Below are positions 43,708-53,300 of a stretch of DNA of 64,000 nt, in pieces. Every line of letters begins with the position of its first letter. Positions within the stretch are counted from its first letter, which is position 1. The stretch is taken from positions 496,001 to 560,000 of the forward strand of contig JAFZQG010000004.1 in assembly GCA_017550145.1 (NCBI GenBank), written 5' to 3'. The position numbers and the translations under genes were made by a program. Below the pieces are notes generated by a model. It saw only the letters and a list, made by a program, of their open reading frames with translations. It did no database searches and was not told the origin of the DNA. The DNA is from Erysipelotrichaceae bacterium (lineage in GTDB: Bacteria; Bacillota_I; Bacilli_A; Erysipelotrichales; Erysipelotrichaceae).

Positions 43708-45009
43708 ATGTATAAGAAATTCAGTACAGACGATCAGCTGTTCTACTGGTTTGTTTCCGGCGATCAGACTTCAACGATAAAGTGGGAGATCAGCCTTTCC
43801 AGAAGAGTTGATGAAGATGCCCTTAAAAAAGCTGTAGCCATGGCAATGAATGTTCATCGCTGTTTTAAGCGACGTCCTGTCATAGTTGAGGGCAGAGTAA
43901 AGGCGATCGAAGAAGAGGATATAAGAGAAGTTCCGGTCTTTCGAAAAGACGAAAAGATCAGGCAGTTAGGAACCAATGATACTCTGGGTTATCTTTTCTT
44001 TTTCAGCTATGAAGATAAGGAACTTATGTTGAGCCTGTTTCACGGCTTGGCTGATGGCAAGGCCAGCCTCAATTTCCTGAAGACAGTATTGAACTGTTAT
44101 TTAAATGAAAACGAAAGCTTACATTTGAATGCTGGTGAAATAGATAGTCTTGCTGATATTTCTTTCATGGAAGAAATCATTAAGGAATATGAGGATACAA
44201 AACCACTCGGAAGATTTGATGCCAGACAAAGAAATGAAGAGATATTTGCGCTGCCGTTTGAACAGTTTGAATTAAGTAAACGGATATGGCGTATCTTTGA
44301 AATAGATGTACCACTGAAACCCCTGCTTGCAATATCAAAAAGTAACGAGAGCTCCATTGTTCCATTGCTTGAAGCAATAATCGGTAAAACTTTGCGGGAA
44401 AAATATGCTGTAGGCGAAAAGACGATCCTTGCCTATACACCGGTGGATATGCGTTCCATATTCGGTAAAGACAGTAACACCAACGCTTCCAGTAACGTTT
44501 CCCTTGCTTATCGAAAAGAACTGGACAGATATGAATTAGGAAAAAGATCCATGTTTCTTAGAAGCATAATGGATCTTCAGATCCAGCCCGAGAATATTGT
44601 TGAAGGTCTAAGATCTAAAATGGGAGCTTACCATATTGCGGATAGTCAGCCTTATCCGATCGAGATGATTATACCGCAGATCATGAAAATGATGATGGCA
44701 TATGAGAATAAAGAAACACATACATATGGACTTTCCTATCTGGGCAAGATAACTTTAACTGAAAAAATGAAAGCTATGATAGATACTATTAAACTAAGTG
44801 TCAGTGCCTATTCTTTTCCTTTCGTGATCGAAGCCTGCGAATATAAAGGTATGATCAATATGACTATAAGCCAACTCTTTGATTCTGATGAAGTAGCCAG
44901 GGCAATCTATGAAAAGATTAGAGAACTGATTCCGGAAACAGAATTTGCTGACAGAGGTTTACGCATATATGAACGGCTTGATCTTCAAAAGCTTGAACAT
45001 CAAGACTGA
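43708..45009 (+). CDS. condensation/alcohol acetyltransferase-like protein
   Basis: 433 residues. LSLFHGLADGKASLNFLKTVL carries the HxxxDG acyltransferase motif near residue 114, and the overall layout (WEISLSRRVDEDALKKAVAMAM at the start) matches condensation-like and WES/AATase folds. Such enzymes join acyl groups to alcohols or amines. No carrier protein or NRPS module is nearby, so a stand-alone acyltransferase is likeliest. The adjacent methyltransferase may act on the same product. Confidence 0.7.
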   Translation: MYKKFSTDDQLFYWFVSGDQTSTIKWEISLSRRVDEDALKKAVAMAMNVHRCFKRRPVIVEGRVKAIEEEDIREVPVFRKDEKIRQLGTNDTLGYLFFFSYEDKELMLSLFHGLADGKASLNFLKTVLNCYLNENESLHLNAGEIDSLADISFMEEIIKEYEDTKPLGRFDARQRNEEIFALPFEQFELSKRIWRIFEIDVPLKPLLAISKSNESSIVPLLEAIIGKTLREKYAVGEKTILAYTPVDMRSIFGKDSNTNASSNVSLAYRKELDRYELGKRSMFLRSIMDLQIQPENIVEGLRSKMGAYHIADSQPYPIEMIIPQIMKMMMAYENKETHTYGLSYLGKITLTEKMKAMIDTIKLSVSAYSFPFVIEACEYKGMINMTISQLFDSDEVARAIYEKIRELIPETEFADRGLRIYERLDLQKLEHQD

Positions 45010-45085
45010 TCTATGAAAATTGAGAAGACAATATAATAAAATATATGTGATTAAAAATAGAAAGGTTAGCGATACTAAAAAGATT

Positions 45086-45907
45086 ATGAGAAAGAACAAA
45101 ACAATAATATTCATCATCATTACTGTTTTAGCCTTACTTATTGCAGGTTCTATATTTGACTCGTTTTTCAATAAGACAGAGCCTGCAGCAGAGCCATCTG
45201 TACTTGATGTTATCCGGGAACGTAAGGTCCTGAGAGTGGGAACGACCGGTGATTACCAGCCGATGTCATATCTCGATCCTCAAACAGGGAAGTATGAAGG
45301 TTTTGATGATGAATTGGCAAAAGATCTTGCCAGATCGCTGGGAGTTGAAATAGAGTATGTACCGACATCATGGCCGACTCTGATGGAAGATACATTATCA
45401 GGAAAGTTTGATCTGGCGATCTGCGGTGTAACAATAACGGACGCCCGTAAGGAACAGGCTCTGATGTCTGATGGATATATGATCAATGGAAAAACAATTC
45501 TCTGTCGCAAAGAGGATGCGGATAAGTTTGCTTCCCTTGAAGATATAAACAGACCTGAAGTAAGAGTAATGGTCAATCCAGGAGGCCTGAATGAAAAGTT
45601 TGCCCGTGAGAATCTTCCTGATGTCGAACTGATCATTCATGATGTAAACCAGGAGATCCCTTCTTTGATTGCTGAAGGAGAAGCAGATATCATGATCACC
45701 GAGGTCGCAGAAGCAGGATACTATGTCAGAAAAGACAGTCGTTTGGCAGCACCGCTATATCTTGAACCGTTCACTGAAGGACAGATAGGAATCATGATGC
45801 CTAAGGGATCTGAAGAACTTCTCGATTACGTGAATCAGTTCCTAAAGGACGAAAAAGAGAGCGGCAGGATCGATGAACTGATGGGTGATTATATACTGAT
45901 TTATTAG
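45086..45907 (+). CDS. periplasmic-binding-fold protein, SBP family 3 or cyclohexadienyl dehydratase-like
   Basis: About 273 residues. A signal anchor (TIIFIIITVLALLIAGSIF) is followed by KVLRVGTTGDYQPMSYLDP, SWPTLMEDTLSGKFDLAICGVTIT and VMVNPGGLNEKFA...IMITEVAEAGYY. This order closely recalls PheC (cyclohexadienyl/arogenate dehydratase), which shares the SBP3 fold and has the NPGGTN motif; amino-acid binding proteins usually differ there. No ABC permease or ATPase genes are adjacent, which favours an enzyme or an orphan binding protein. The start at 45086 is chosen for the signal segment; an upstream ATG at 45020 is less likely. Confidence 0.75.
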   Translation: MRKNKTIIFIIITVLALLIAGSIFDSFFNKTEPAAEPSVLDVIRERKVLRVGTTGDYQPMSYLDPQTGKYEGFDDELAKDLARSLGVEIEYVPTSWPTLMEDTLSGKFDLAICGVTITDARKEQALMSDGYMINGKTILCRKEDADKFASLEDINRPEVRVMVNPGGLNEKFARENLPDVELIIHDVNQEIPSLIAEGEADIMITEVAEAGYYVRKDSRLAAPLYLEPFTEGQIGIMMPKGSEELLDYVNQFLKDEKESGRIDELMGDYILIY

Positions 45908-45993
45908 ACTGATTCATAAATAAACCTTATTGAATACAGATCGATAATATGTAAATATGTAAAAAGAAACAAATTGATTTAAGAAAAAAAGAA

Positions 45994-46311
45994 ATGAAGG
46001 ATAATACAGAATATCAGATTTATATCGGCTGTCGTGATTCACAGCTGCAGGATGAGATTATAAGTGAGGAAGAACTTCGAGAAATGGTCTTGCAGTTTTT
46101 CAGACGTAAAGAGATCGACTTTTCGATGTTTTCGACTAAAGGCGGATATCTTCATCAAGACGGCACGTTTATTATCGAGAATACTCTGTGTATAAACATA
46201 ATCGGTTCTTATGATCTTGATATTATAAAGCTTGCAAAAAATCTCTCAATGTTTATGAATCAGGAATGTTCACTGGTCGTAAAAGACATTATCAAAGCAG
46301 AATTCTGTTAA
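45994..46311 (+). CDS. small protein, paralogue of the next gene
   Basis: 105 residues, alpha/beta. TEYQIYIGCRDSQLQDEIISEEEL, FSTKGGYLHQDGTFIIENTL and CINIIG align with equivalent segments of the following gene (IFIGIKDKDTYEEIL, LTQLGGYTHNKGYTTETSL, RIIIIG). This suggests tandem duplication followed by divergence. A ferredoxin-like fold is plausible. Function unknown, and the ribosome site is weak. Confidence 0.65.
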   Translation: MKDNTEYQIYIGCRDSQLQDEIISEEELREMVLQFFRRKEIDFSMFSTKGGYLHQDGTFIIENTLCINIIGSYDLDIIKLAKNLSMFMNQECSLVVKDIIKAEFC

Positions 46312-46323
46312 GGTGAAAATGAT

Positions 46324-46653
46324 ATGAATGATAATCTGTTTATAAAAGGAATAAAATACGAGATATTCATCGGTATTAAGGATAAGGATACTTATGAGGA
46401 GATCCTTACTGTTGAAAGCTTTAAGAATATTCTTGTAGAAGTCTGCACAGAAAAACAGATAAGTTTTTCTTTACTTACACAGCTAGGTGGCTATACTCAC
46501 AATAAAGGTTACACTACAGAGACCAGTCTGAGGATCATTATCATCGGTATCAATGAAGAAGAACTTATACTTCTTGGTATGAAACTCAAAGAGCTGATAA
46601 ATACCGATACCATTCTGATTACTAAGACGGAAATAGAGTACAGTTTCATGTAA
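46324..46653 (+). CDS. small protein, paralogue of the previous gene
   Basis: 109 residues with the same G-G-Y-x-H and I-I-G landmarks as its neighbour at 45994. AAGGTG about 10 nt upstream is the likely ribosome site. No membrane segment or catalytic motif is recognised. Confidence 0.65.
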   Translation: MNDNLFIKGIKYEIFIGIKDKDTYEEILTVESFKNILVEVCTEKQISFSLLTQLGGYTHNKGYTTETSLRIIIIGINEEELILLGMKLKELINTDTILITKTEIEYSFM

Positions 46654-46687
46654 AAATCATGAATATTCATAAAGAACAGACTGGAAT

Positions 46688-47820
46688 ATGATCACGATCG
46701 CCAGGATCCTGCTTCGACATACGGATATAAGCGTGATCTTTGCGGACGAAAGAATAAGCCGGTTCCTGGAACTGTCTGAACGTCTGATGATCAGTAAAGA
46801 AGAACCGGATAAAAATGATCCAAGCCTTTTAAGAGTTATTGATTCTTTCTATATGGCACCGCTATTTATGATAATAATCAGGTCGATCAGATCTACTGTT
46901 TCCATCATGTCTTTTTCTTTCAGTGGCTCAGCGATCTGCCTTTAAAAGATATCCGCTATGCTCAGATCACCGTACCTAAGAGTGAAGGTATCGGCAATAT
47001 CCTTTCATTCTATGCAAAGATGAAAGCTTTCTTTGACCGCTATAACATCACTACGACGATCGAACCTGGCAGTTCAAGATATCCCGACCGGATGCTGAAA
47101 AAGTATTTTGCGATGAATATCGCACCTGAAGATTCAAACAAAAACAACACAGTATACATAATCAATTTCTTTTCTGCCTGGTTTGCCCGGCTTGTCGGAA
47201 AGACTTGTGGCGGTGAATATGACATCACTTGTCTTGATCCGGATTTCCGTAAACAGATGGAAGAGTATGCGGAAGCGGTCATGGGTAATAAACGCATGCT
47301 GGGGGTGCTGTTAAGGGGATCGGATTTCTTTATTTCCGATATGGTAGCATTAGCCAAACCGGTTGATGCGAAAGTGGCGATACCTTACATCGAAAAATGG
47401 CTCAGAGAAGACGGATATGACGGCATCGTGCTGGCAACGGAAGATGAGGATATGCTGGAAGAGATGAGGAAAGTCTTCGGATCCAAGCTTATAGCCATCG
47501 CTCAGGAACGTTATCGCGTCAGACAGTTTGAAACGGCTGAGACCATTGCCGAACTCGAACATGAACTGATGGATGAAGAGGCCTATGACATCCACGTTGA
47601 AGATACTACCGTCAATTATTTCTATGCCTTATATTTGCTGTCCAGATGTGAAAGCTTCATCTATTCAAACATCTGTGGAGGAGAGAGACTGACACACATC
47701 TTCAACAACGGCAGGTTCAGAAAAGAACTGTGTATTGCGCAGATGTTTATAAATTCCGAAAATAATCGGATCATGTCATCAGAACAACAGAAAATTCAAA
47801 AGGCAAACAATAAGGAATGA
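46688..47820 (+). pseudogene. frameshifted glycosyltransferase-like gene (O-FucT/NodZ-like)
   Basis: A 266-residue frame from 47020 is open upstream to 46843 and carries MLGVLLRGSDF (the GxxxRxxD pattern of fucosyltransferase-like enzymes), LATEDEDMLEEM and YSNICGGERLTHIF near the end. There is no good start or ribosome site at 47020, and the 46688-46945 frame overlaps it in another phase, suggesting a single shift between 46843 and 46945. The intact protein would transfer a sugar. Its stop overlaps the GT51 start, so it was once part of an operon. Confidence 0.55.
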
Positions 47821-48560
47821 AAAAAATAAAGAGAATATTTCTTCATACTATTCTTATCCTGCTACTGATCTCTGGCGTCTTTTTGGCTGTTGTATTTGGA
47901 CAGGGATATTTTCGTTATAAAGAAGAGGTAAAGAATCTGCCGATAGAAAAAGCGGTGGAGTCCTATACAGATAAAGCCGATTATGTTCCTTTTAATCAGA
48001 TCAGTGAAAACTTTGTCAACGCAGTGATTTCAGTAGAAGACAAACGCTTCTTTGAAAGAAAAGGTTATGACCTGATTGCTTTGGGAAGAGCTTTATATCA
48101 CAATTTTCTGGCTAAGGATCTCATAGAAGGTGGATCAACAATAACTGAACAGATCGCCAAGAATCTGTATCTGGGAGGCTATATCGGCGGTCTCAAAGAA
48201 AAAGCAGCCGGAATATTCATGATGAGAGCACTTGAACAGAAGTATTCAAAAGAAGAACTCTTTTCCCTGTATGTGAATATGAATTATTACGGAGACGGAT
48301 ACTGGGGAATCGGTGAAGCCGCAAGGGGTTACTATGATCGTGACGCAAAAGACCTGACTCTGGGACAGGCCGCAATACTGGCGGGTATACCGAACGCACC
48401 GGCTATCTATCAGCTTTCAAATGGTTATGAACTGGCAAAAGAAAGACAGGAATGGGTCTTACAGACAATGGTGAACAATCACTATATCAGCGACGAAGAA
48501 ATGAAAGAGGCTTTAACCGAGGACGTGCATCCGATTATAAAACAGCAGCTATCCAACTGA
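47817..48560 (+). CDS. monofunctional peptidoglycan transglycosylase (GT51)
   Basis: 247 residues. One membrane helix (FLHTILILLLISGVFLAVVFG), then the GT51 signature: the catalytic Glu in AVISVEDKRFFERKGYD, GGSTITEQIAKNLYL and the second Glu region (LEQKYSKEELFSLYVNMNYYG). There is no transpeptidase domain, so it only polymerises lipid II, like MtgA. The start overlaps the preceding broken gene. Confidence 0.92.
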   Translation: MKKIKRIFLHTILILLLISGVFLAVVFGQGYFRYKEEVKNLPIEKAVESYTDKADYVPFNQISENFVNAVISVEDKRFFERKGYDLIALGRALYHNFLAKDLIEGGSTITEQIAKNLYLGGYIGGLKEKAAGIFMMRALEQKYSKEELFSLYVNMNYYGDGYWGIGEAARGYYDRDAKDLTLGQAAILAGIPNAPAIYQLSNGYELAKERQEWVLQTMVNNHYISDEEMKEALTEDVHPIIKQQLSN

Positions 48561-48596
48561 AAAGATTTATATAAACCGGTACAGGTTGAATAAATG

Positions 48597-48664
48597 TAGA
48601 AAAAGTATCGGCTTTGGGCAGACGGATATTGGATGTGCAGAATGATGCGGACCCTCACTTTTTA
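48597..48664 (+). ncRNA. decayed copy of the DUF3800-associated RNA
   Basis: This stretch matches the RNA at 58317-58383 with about six changes over 66 bases, including a shared TGGATGTGCAGAATGATGCGG core. One change breaks the closing stem (AAAAAGTG becomes AAAAAGTA against CACTTTTT), and the -10 box corresponding to TAGAAT reads TTGAAT. Probably non-functional. Confidence 0.65.
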
Positions 48665-48667
48665 AGT

Positions 48668-48834
48668 TAATAAATACCTGTATATAGATAAATTAATAAA
48701 TTACAACTGCTTTGTAGTCGACGAGGTCCTTGTTGATAACGAACAAAATGTGTTTTTTGGAATACAGGCAGTTCAAGAAATCGATAGGCAGTATCTTGAT
48801 GACCAGGAAATAGAAAGAAAGAATTACCCATGAT
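48668..48834 (+). pseudogene. truncated, frameshifted DUF3800 gene
   Basis: Translates as KYLYID...NCFVVDEVLVDNEQ and then shifts frame; DNA identity to the intact gene at 58396 continues (for example ATACAGGCAGTTCAAGAAATC, minus one base) up to AGAATTACCCATGA. The ATG is lost and the last 70 percent of the gene is missing. It follows the decayed RNA copy in the same order as the intact pair. Confidence 0.75.
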
Positions 48835-48910
48835 GAATAATTTATTAAAATTGTGTAATTACACAAAAATAGAAGATTTCAAATATTTGTAGTTTGATTT
48901 TAAGAATTCA

Positions 48911-48929
48911 GTTCACACATATGGAACGC
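48911..48929. promoter_or_regulatory. 19-bp motif upstream of the DUF4064-like gene
   Basis: GTTCACACATATGGAACGC differs at only two positions from a motif at 58113-58131. GTTC...GGAAC is an imperfect palindrome. TACAAT (48939-48944) follows at -10 spacing, so the motif overlaps the -35 position. Candidate binding site, perhaps of the two-component regulator encoded at 55.3-57.2 kb. Confidence 0.45.
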
Positions 48930-48981
48930 ATGATTTTATACAATCTTCCATATCAGATTAATTAAAGGGAGGTTTCTAATA

Positions 48982-49395
48982 ATGAGTAATTCACAAAAGT
49001 ATATTAAGATGGTCAGTATTCTGAATGTGATCAGCGGTGCTGCATATGTAGTATTTGCGCTTCTGGCAGTATTGGGTGTTGGCTTAGCTGGTGATGCAAT
49101 GTCCCAGATGGAAGGGGCTCCTTCAAATGCTGCAATAGCAGCTTTCATCGGGTCATTACTGGTATCCGGTGCTATTACACTGGTATCGGGTATTCTTGGT
49201 TTAGGTGCTGCAAAAGATGCCAGCAAGATCAAACCGGTATTCACACTTTCACTTATTGGTTTTGTAATCACTTTACTTAATGTCATTCTTGGCGCTGTAG
49301 GAAATAACCTGGATATCGGACAGATTATGGAACTGGTTGCACCTGCTTTGATGCTCTGGTGTTCATACAACGTAAAAAAAGAAGCTGGAGTATAA
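48982..49395 (+). CDS. small membrane protein, DUF4064-like
   Basis: 137 residues, four membrane helices with a short loop (QMEGAPSNAAIA) between the first and second. Small residues dominate. The family, if correct, has no assigned function. AAAGGGAGG is a strong ribosome site. The promoter region holds the 19-bp motif. Confidence 0.65.
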   Translation: MSNSQKYIKMVSILNVISGAAYVVFALLAVLGVGLAGDAMSQMEGAPSNAAIAAFIGSLLVSGAITLVSGILGLGAAKDASKIKPVFTLSLIGFVITLLNVILGAVGNNLDIGQIMELVAPALMLWCSYNVKKEAGV

Positions 49396-49398
49396 TTG

Positions 49399-49418
49399 AA
49401 ATCACCTTATGGTGATTT
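49399..49418 (+). terminator. hairpin after the small membrane protein gene
   Basis: An 8-bp stem AAATCACC / GGTGATTT with loop TTAT and a short T-run. Confidence 0.7.
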
Positions 49419-49444
49419 TCATTATGAAAGGATTGATTTGAAAA

Positions 49445-50341
49445 ATGAAGAGAAAAACAATATTGGGCATGCCAGCAGTTTGCTTCAAAATCGTTGCAGC
49501 AGTATGTGTTGTGGGCATTCTGATCGGTTCATTATACGATTACAGGATTAATGTCGCACTGGCAAACAAAACGGAAATAGGTTCTTTCTTTGCCACCTAT
49601 GGTTCTTATTTTTCTTATTGTCTTTATCCGGCGGCTGGAGCTTGTCTTTATGTCGGCTTAAAAACAAAAGGAGAAAGATATAAGAGTCTCGCAATCATCT
49701 TAGCTGTTTTGGGCTGGTTTATGGCTGTCTACTATTCAAACAGTTATAATGGCAAAGTTGTAAGAGCTCTTTTAGCCTATACAGCAGGGGAAAGTTCGAT
49801 ATTCTTATCGGTTTTGAGCTGGCTGTTCTGGGCTGTGCTTTATTCCTGGGTTCCTTTTGTAACGGCAAAATTGCTCGATGAGAAGAATCCGGATAAGCTT
49901 ATTGCGGTTGGTGCAGCAATACTTGTTGCTGGCATTACATCAGACAATGTCAATCTCTGGCTCAAGCAGGTCGCTTCACGTCCACGTTATAAATACCTGA
50001 TTACTCTGGATAATCCTTTAAGTGAGTACAGAGACTGGTGGCAGATGGTACCGAATCTGGCCGGAAGCAACGATAACTTCAAAAGCTGGCCAAGCGGCAA
50101 TATGACTATTGCCTGCATGATGTTTGCCTTGCCTATGATTACCGGTGTATTTAAGAAAGCAAGTGATAAGAAAAACCTGACTGCTTTCATTTTTGCATGT
50201 ATATTTGTTGCAGTATACGGATACAATCGTATCCACATGACCAATCATTTTCTTACAGATGTCTGTTTCGGCACGCTTATCACTTATCTGATATTTGCAC
50301 TAATAGCTATGGCGTTTATGAAAACGGTCGAGAAAGACTGA
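49445..50341 (+). CDS. PAP2-superfamily membrane phosphatase-like protein
   Basis: 298 residues with about seven membrane helices. PAP2 motifs are KQVASRPRY (KX6R), WPSGNM (normally PSGH) and RIHMTNHFLTD (RX5HX3D). The general-acid His of the second motif is Asn here, which may lower or change activity. Members dephosphorylate lipids such as undecaprenyl or phosphatidyl phosphates. The next gene encodes a secreted protein with a phospholipase domain, suggesting a lipid theme. Confidence 0.82.
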   Translation: MKRKTILGMPAVCFKIVAAVCVVGILIGSLYDYRINVALANKTEIGSFFATYGSYFSYCLYPAAGACLYVGLKTKGERYKSLAIILAVLGWFMAVYYSNSYNGKVVRALLAYTAGESSIFLSVLSWLFWAVLYSWVPFVTAKLLDEKNPDKLIAVGAAILVAGITSDNVNLWLKQVASRPRYKYLITLDNPLSEYRDWWQMVPNLAGSNDNFKSWPSGNMTIACMMFALPMITGVFKKASDKKNLTAFIFACIFVAVYGYNRIHMTNHFLTDVCFGTLITYLIFALIAMAFMKTVEKD

Positions 50342-50386
50342 ATAGTATATTGATAAAATTTCACTAAAGAAAGAGGGCACTGATAT

Positions 50387-53300
50387 ATGGAGAAACAGAT
50401 TATTAAAAACGTAAAAAAACTATATACCTTTATGCTTTCAGCAATACTGCTGACAACACTTTTTCCATGTAATATTATCAGTGCTGAAGAAAACAAGGAA
50501 GAAGCATCGAGAAAAACCGTTTCATACAATGAAGTTCCAGCCGATCTCAATGGTTCAAACTGGATGTCGAAACTCGATGACAATATTGTCATTTCTGATC
50601 TTTCGATTCCGGGAACCCATGATTCGGCGACTTATCAGATCGGTCTGATTGATGATTCGATTGCCTGCGTTCAGAATCACTATATCTTCAGCGGTTCCAA
50701 TCTGGCGAACTATTTTTTCAAAATCTCCGATGCTTCAACGGTCGGTCAGATGGATCGGGGCTTCAGACATTTTGATCTGAGGATCAAACTGGATAAAGAC
50801 AAGGGACTGATCCTCGGGCACGGCTGTGAGGACAGCCGTTATATGGTTAAAGATGGGGAAAAAGAGAAACAGTATACTCTTTCTCTGGATTATCTGATGC
50901 GCAATATTCAACTGTTTCTTCTGAAACATCCTTCTGAAACCATTCTGATAGAGATAAGCGAAGAAAATGATACAGGAAGTTCGAAACAGGCTTTCGAATA
51001 TTTCAAACGTAAAGCCGAGACTGAAAATGTTATCTGGTGTGGTGACCATGTTCCTACGCTGGGAGAAGTCAGAGGAAAGATCGTTATTTTTTCACAACTG
51101 AAAAATTATCAGCAAAGAGATTATTTACTGAAAGATTCCAATGATTACTGGGCAACCGTCATCTCCAACGAATATGGCAATGATGAGCCTGTAAGTATTC
51201 AACGAAAGATGGTTACGGATACATTTGAAGTATGGGGCGAGAACCACTGGGATAAAGTCGAAATAGATGAGAAGATGGCGTTTGTAGTCAATTCCATCAA
51301 AGATAAAGACAACAGTGCCGAAGCAGTAAAGAACAGACTGGCAAAACAGAATAAAAAAGTATGGGTGTTCAACTATTCCTCAGCCAACTGGCCGACAAGG
51401 ATGACCTACGTTGATGAGAACACACCGAGGTATGTTTTTAATCCTCTTGAACCAAAATTCTACAGTGAAGATATTGTGCCTGAAATCAAAAAACTGCTCA
51501 ATGGCAGCTACAACAATGTATTTACGGGAATAATTGCTTTTGACTTTGGTGAAAGAGAAGAAGCTGAAGCGGTATGGAAGACCAATTATCGCAGGACTTT
51601 CACACTCCCATACAGATATAATGTTACTTTTGATTCCCGCGGCGGATATGAAGTTGATGATCAGGTACTTATTGAAAGTTCCAAAGCAAAAGAAGTAATA
51701 CCGTATAAAAACAGTTATCCTTTCCTCGGATGGTATGAAGAAGGAACGGATGAACTTTTTGATTTTGACAAGCGTATTTATAAAGATACCCATCTGTATG
51801 CCAAATGGAGGTGGATCAGCGTTGATTATGTCGATCAGTATGGCAATAAGCAGACAAAAGAAAAAGTAATCGCTCTTGAAAAGGATTACCGTAACAACTG
51901 GAATGAGAGAATACTCGATTCATGGATCATCGTCAACGAATCGTTTGAAACCAATACGCGAATTGAGGTAAACGGAAACATCAACCTCATTATTCCCGAT
52001 GGTGTGACGATTACCGCAAATAACGGTATCAGCATCAGACGGAATTCTTCGCTGACAATCTGGACACAGTCACATTCTGAGAATAACGGTGTGATTATTG
52101 CCAGAATAAACGATAATACCTACAGCAATTCTGCAACCATCGGCGGTAACAGCCAGATTATAGCCGGTGCAATAACCATCAACGGCGGAAGAATTACGGC
52201 TTACGCTTCCGGGTATGGAGCTGCCATCGGCAGCGGAAGATGGACCGATGCGGGTTCCGGCACGATCACTATAAACAACGGTACTGTAACTGCTGTTTCT
52301 CAAGGCGAAGGTGCAGCTATCGGTGGCGGCAAGGGTGCAGACGGCATGAATATCGTTATCAATAACGGTATCGTCTCAGCAAGCGCCAATGCGGCAGCAG
52401 CAATCGGAGCCGGCACCGATGAATACAAGACCCATCCTAACCATGAAGCGTTTGTTGTAACGATACACGGCGGAACTGTCAATGCCCAGGGAACATACGG
52501 TATCGGTGGAAACAAATCATTTGTCACATATGAAAGTGGAACAGTAAAGGCGACAGGAACAGCTGATGGCGCAGGTATCGGTGGGAAAGACGCAAGAATA
52601 TCTCTTTCCTGGACGGACATGGACAATGACAGCGTTACCTGCAGTAGCTACAAAGGGAATATTGTGCTGGAAAAGAGTTTTGAATATATAGACGAGGACA
52701 AAAATATTGTCACCGCACCGATAACTGATAACAAAACTATTGTCCCTGGACATGACCATGTATTAAGAAAAGTTGATAGAGTAGCTCCAACTTGTGAAGC
52801 AAATGGTACGGAAGCGTACTGGATATGTGACGGCTGTGGCAAGATGTACAGCGATCCAAGCGGTGAGAGACAGATTTCTGCTCCGCAGACTATCAACAAG
52901 CTTGGCCATGACTGGTATGAAGCTTACATTAAGGAAGAACCGACCTGTAACAGTGAAGGAATCGCTTATTATATGTGCCGGAATGGTTTCCATGCCAAAG
53001 AAGTAAGTATTCCGAGAACCGAAGATCATGTTTATGGCGAAGTTACTTATATCTGGAACGGTACCGAAAGTCTGAAAGCCGAAAGAACCTGCACTCGGTG
53101 TGCCCACAAACAGGAAGAAGAAGCCACTCTTGAAGTGCTTTATAATCCAGATGAGCCAAACTGTCAGATGGCGGTATTTAAATTTGTTACCGGTCATTTC
53201 ACAAACGAAGACTTTAAGGATCAGCAGAAATCTGAAAAGGTACCTAAACTTCCACACAGTTTTGGAGAGCCGGAATACATTTGGGAAGAAGACAATTCTA

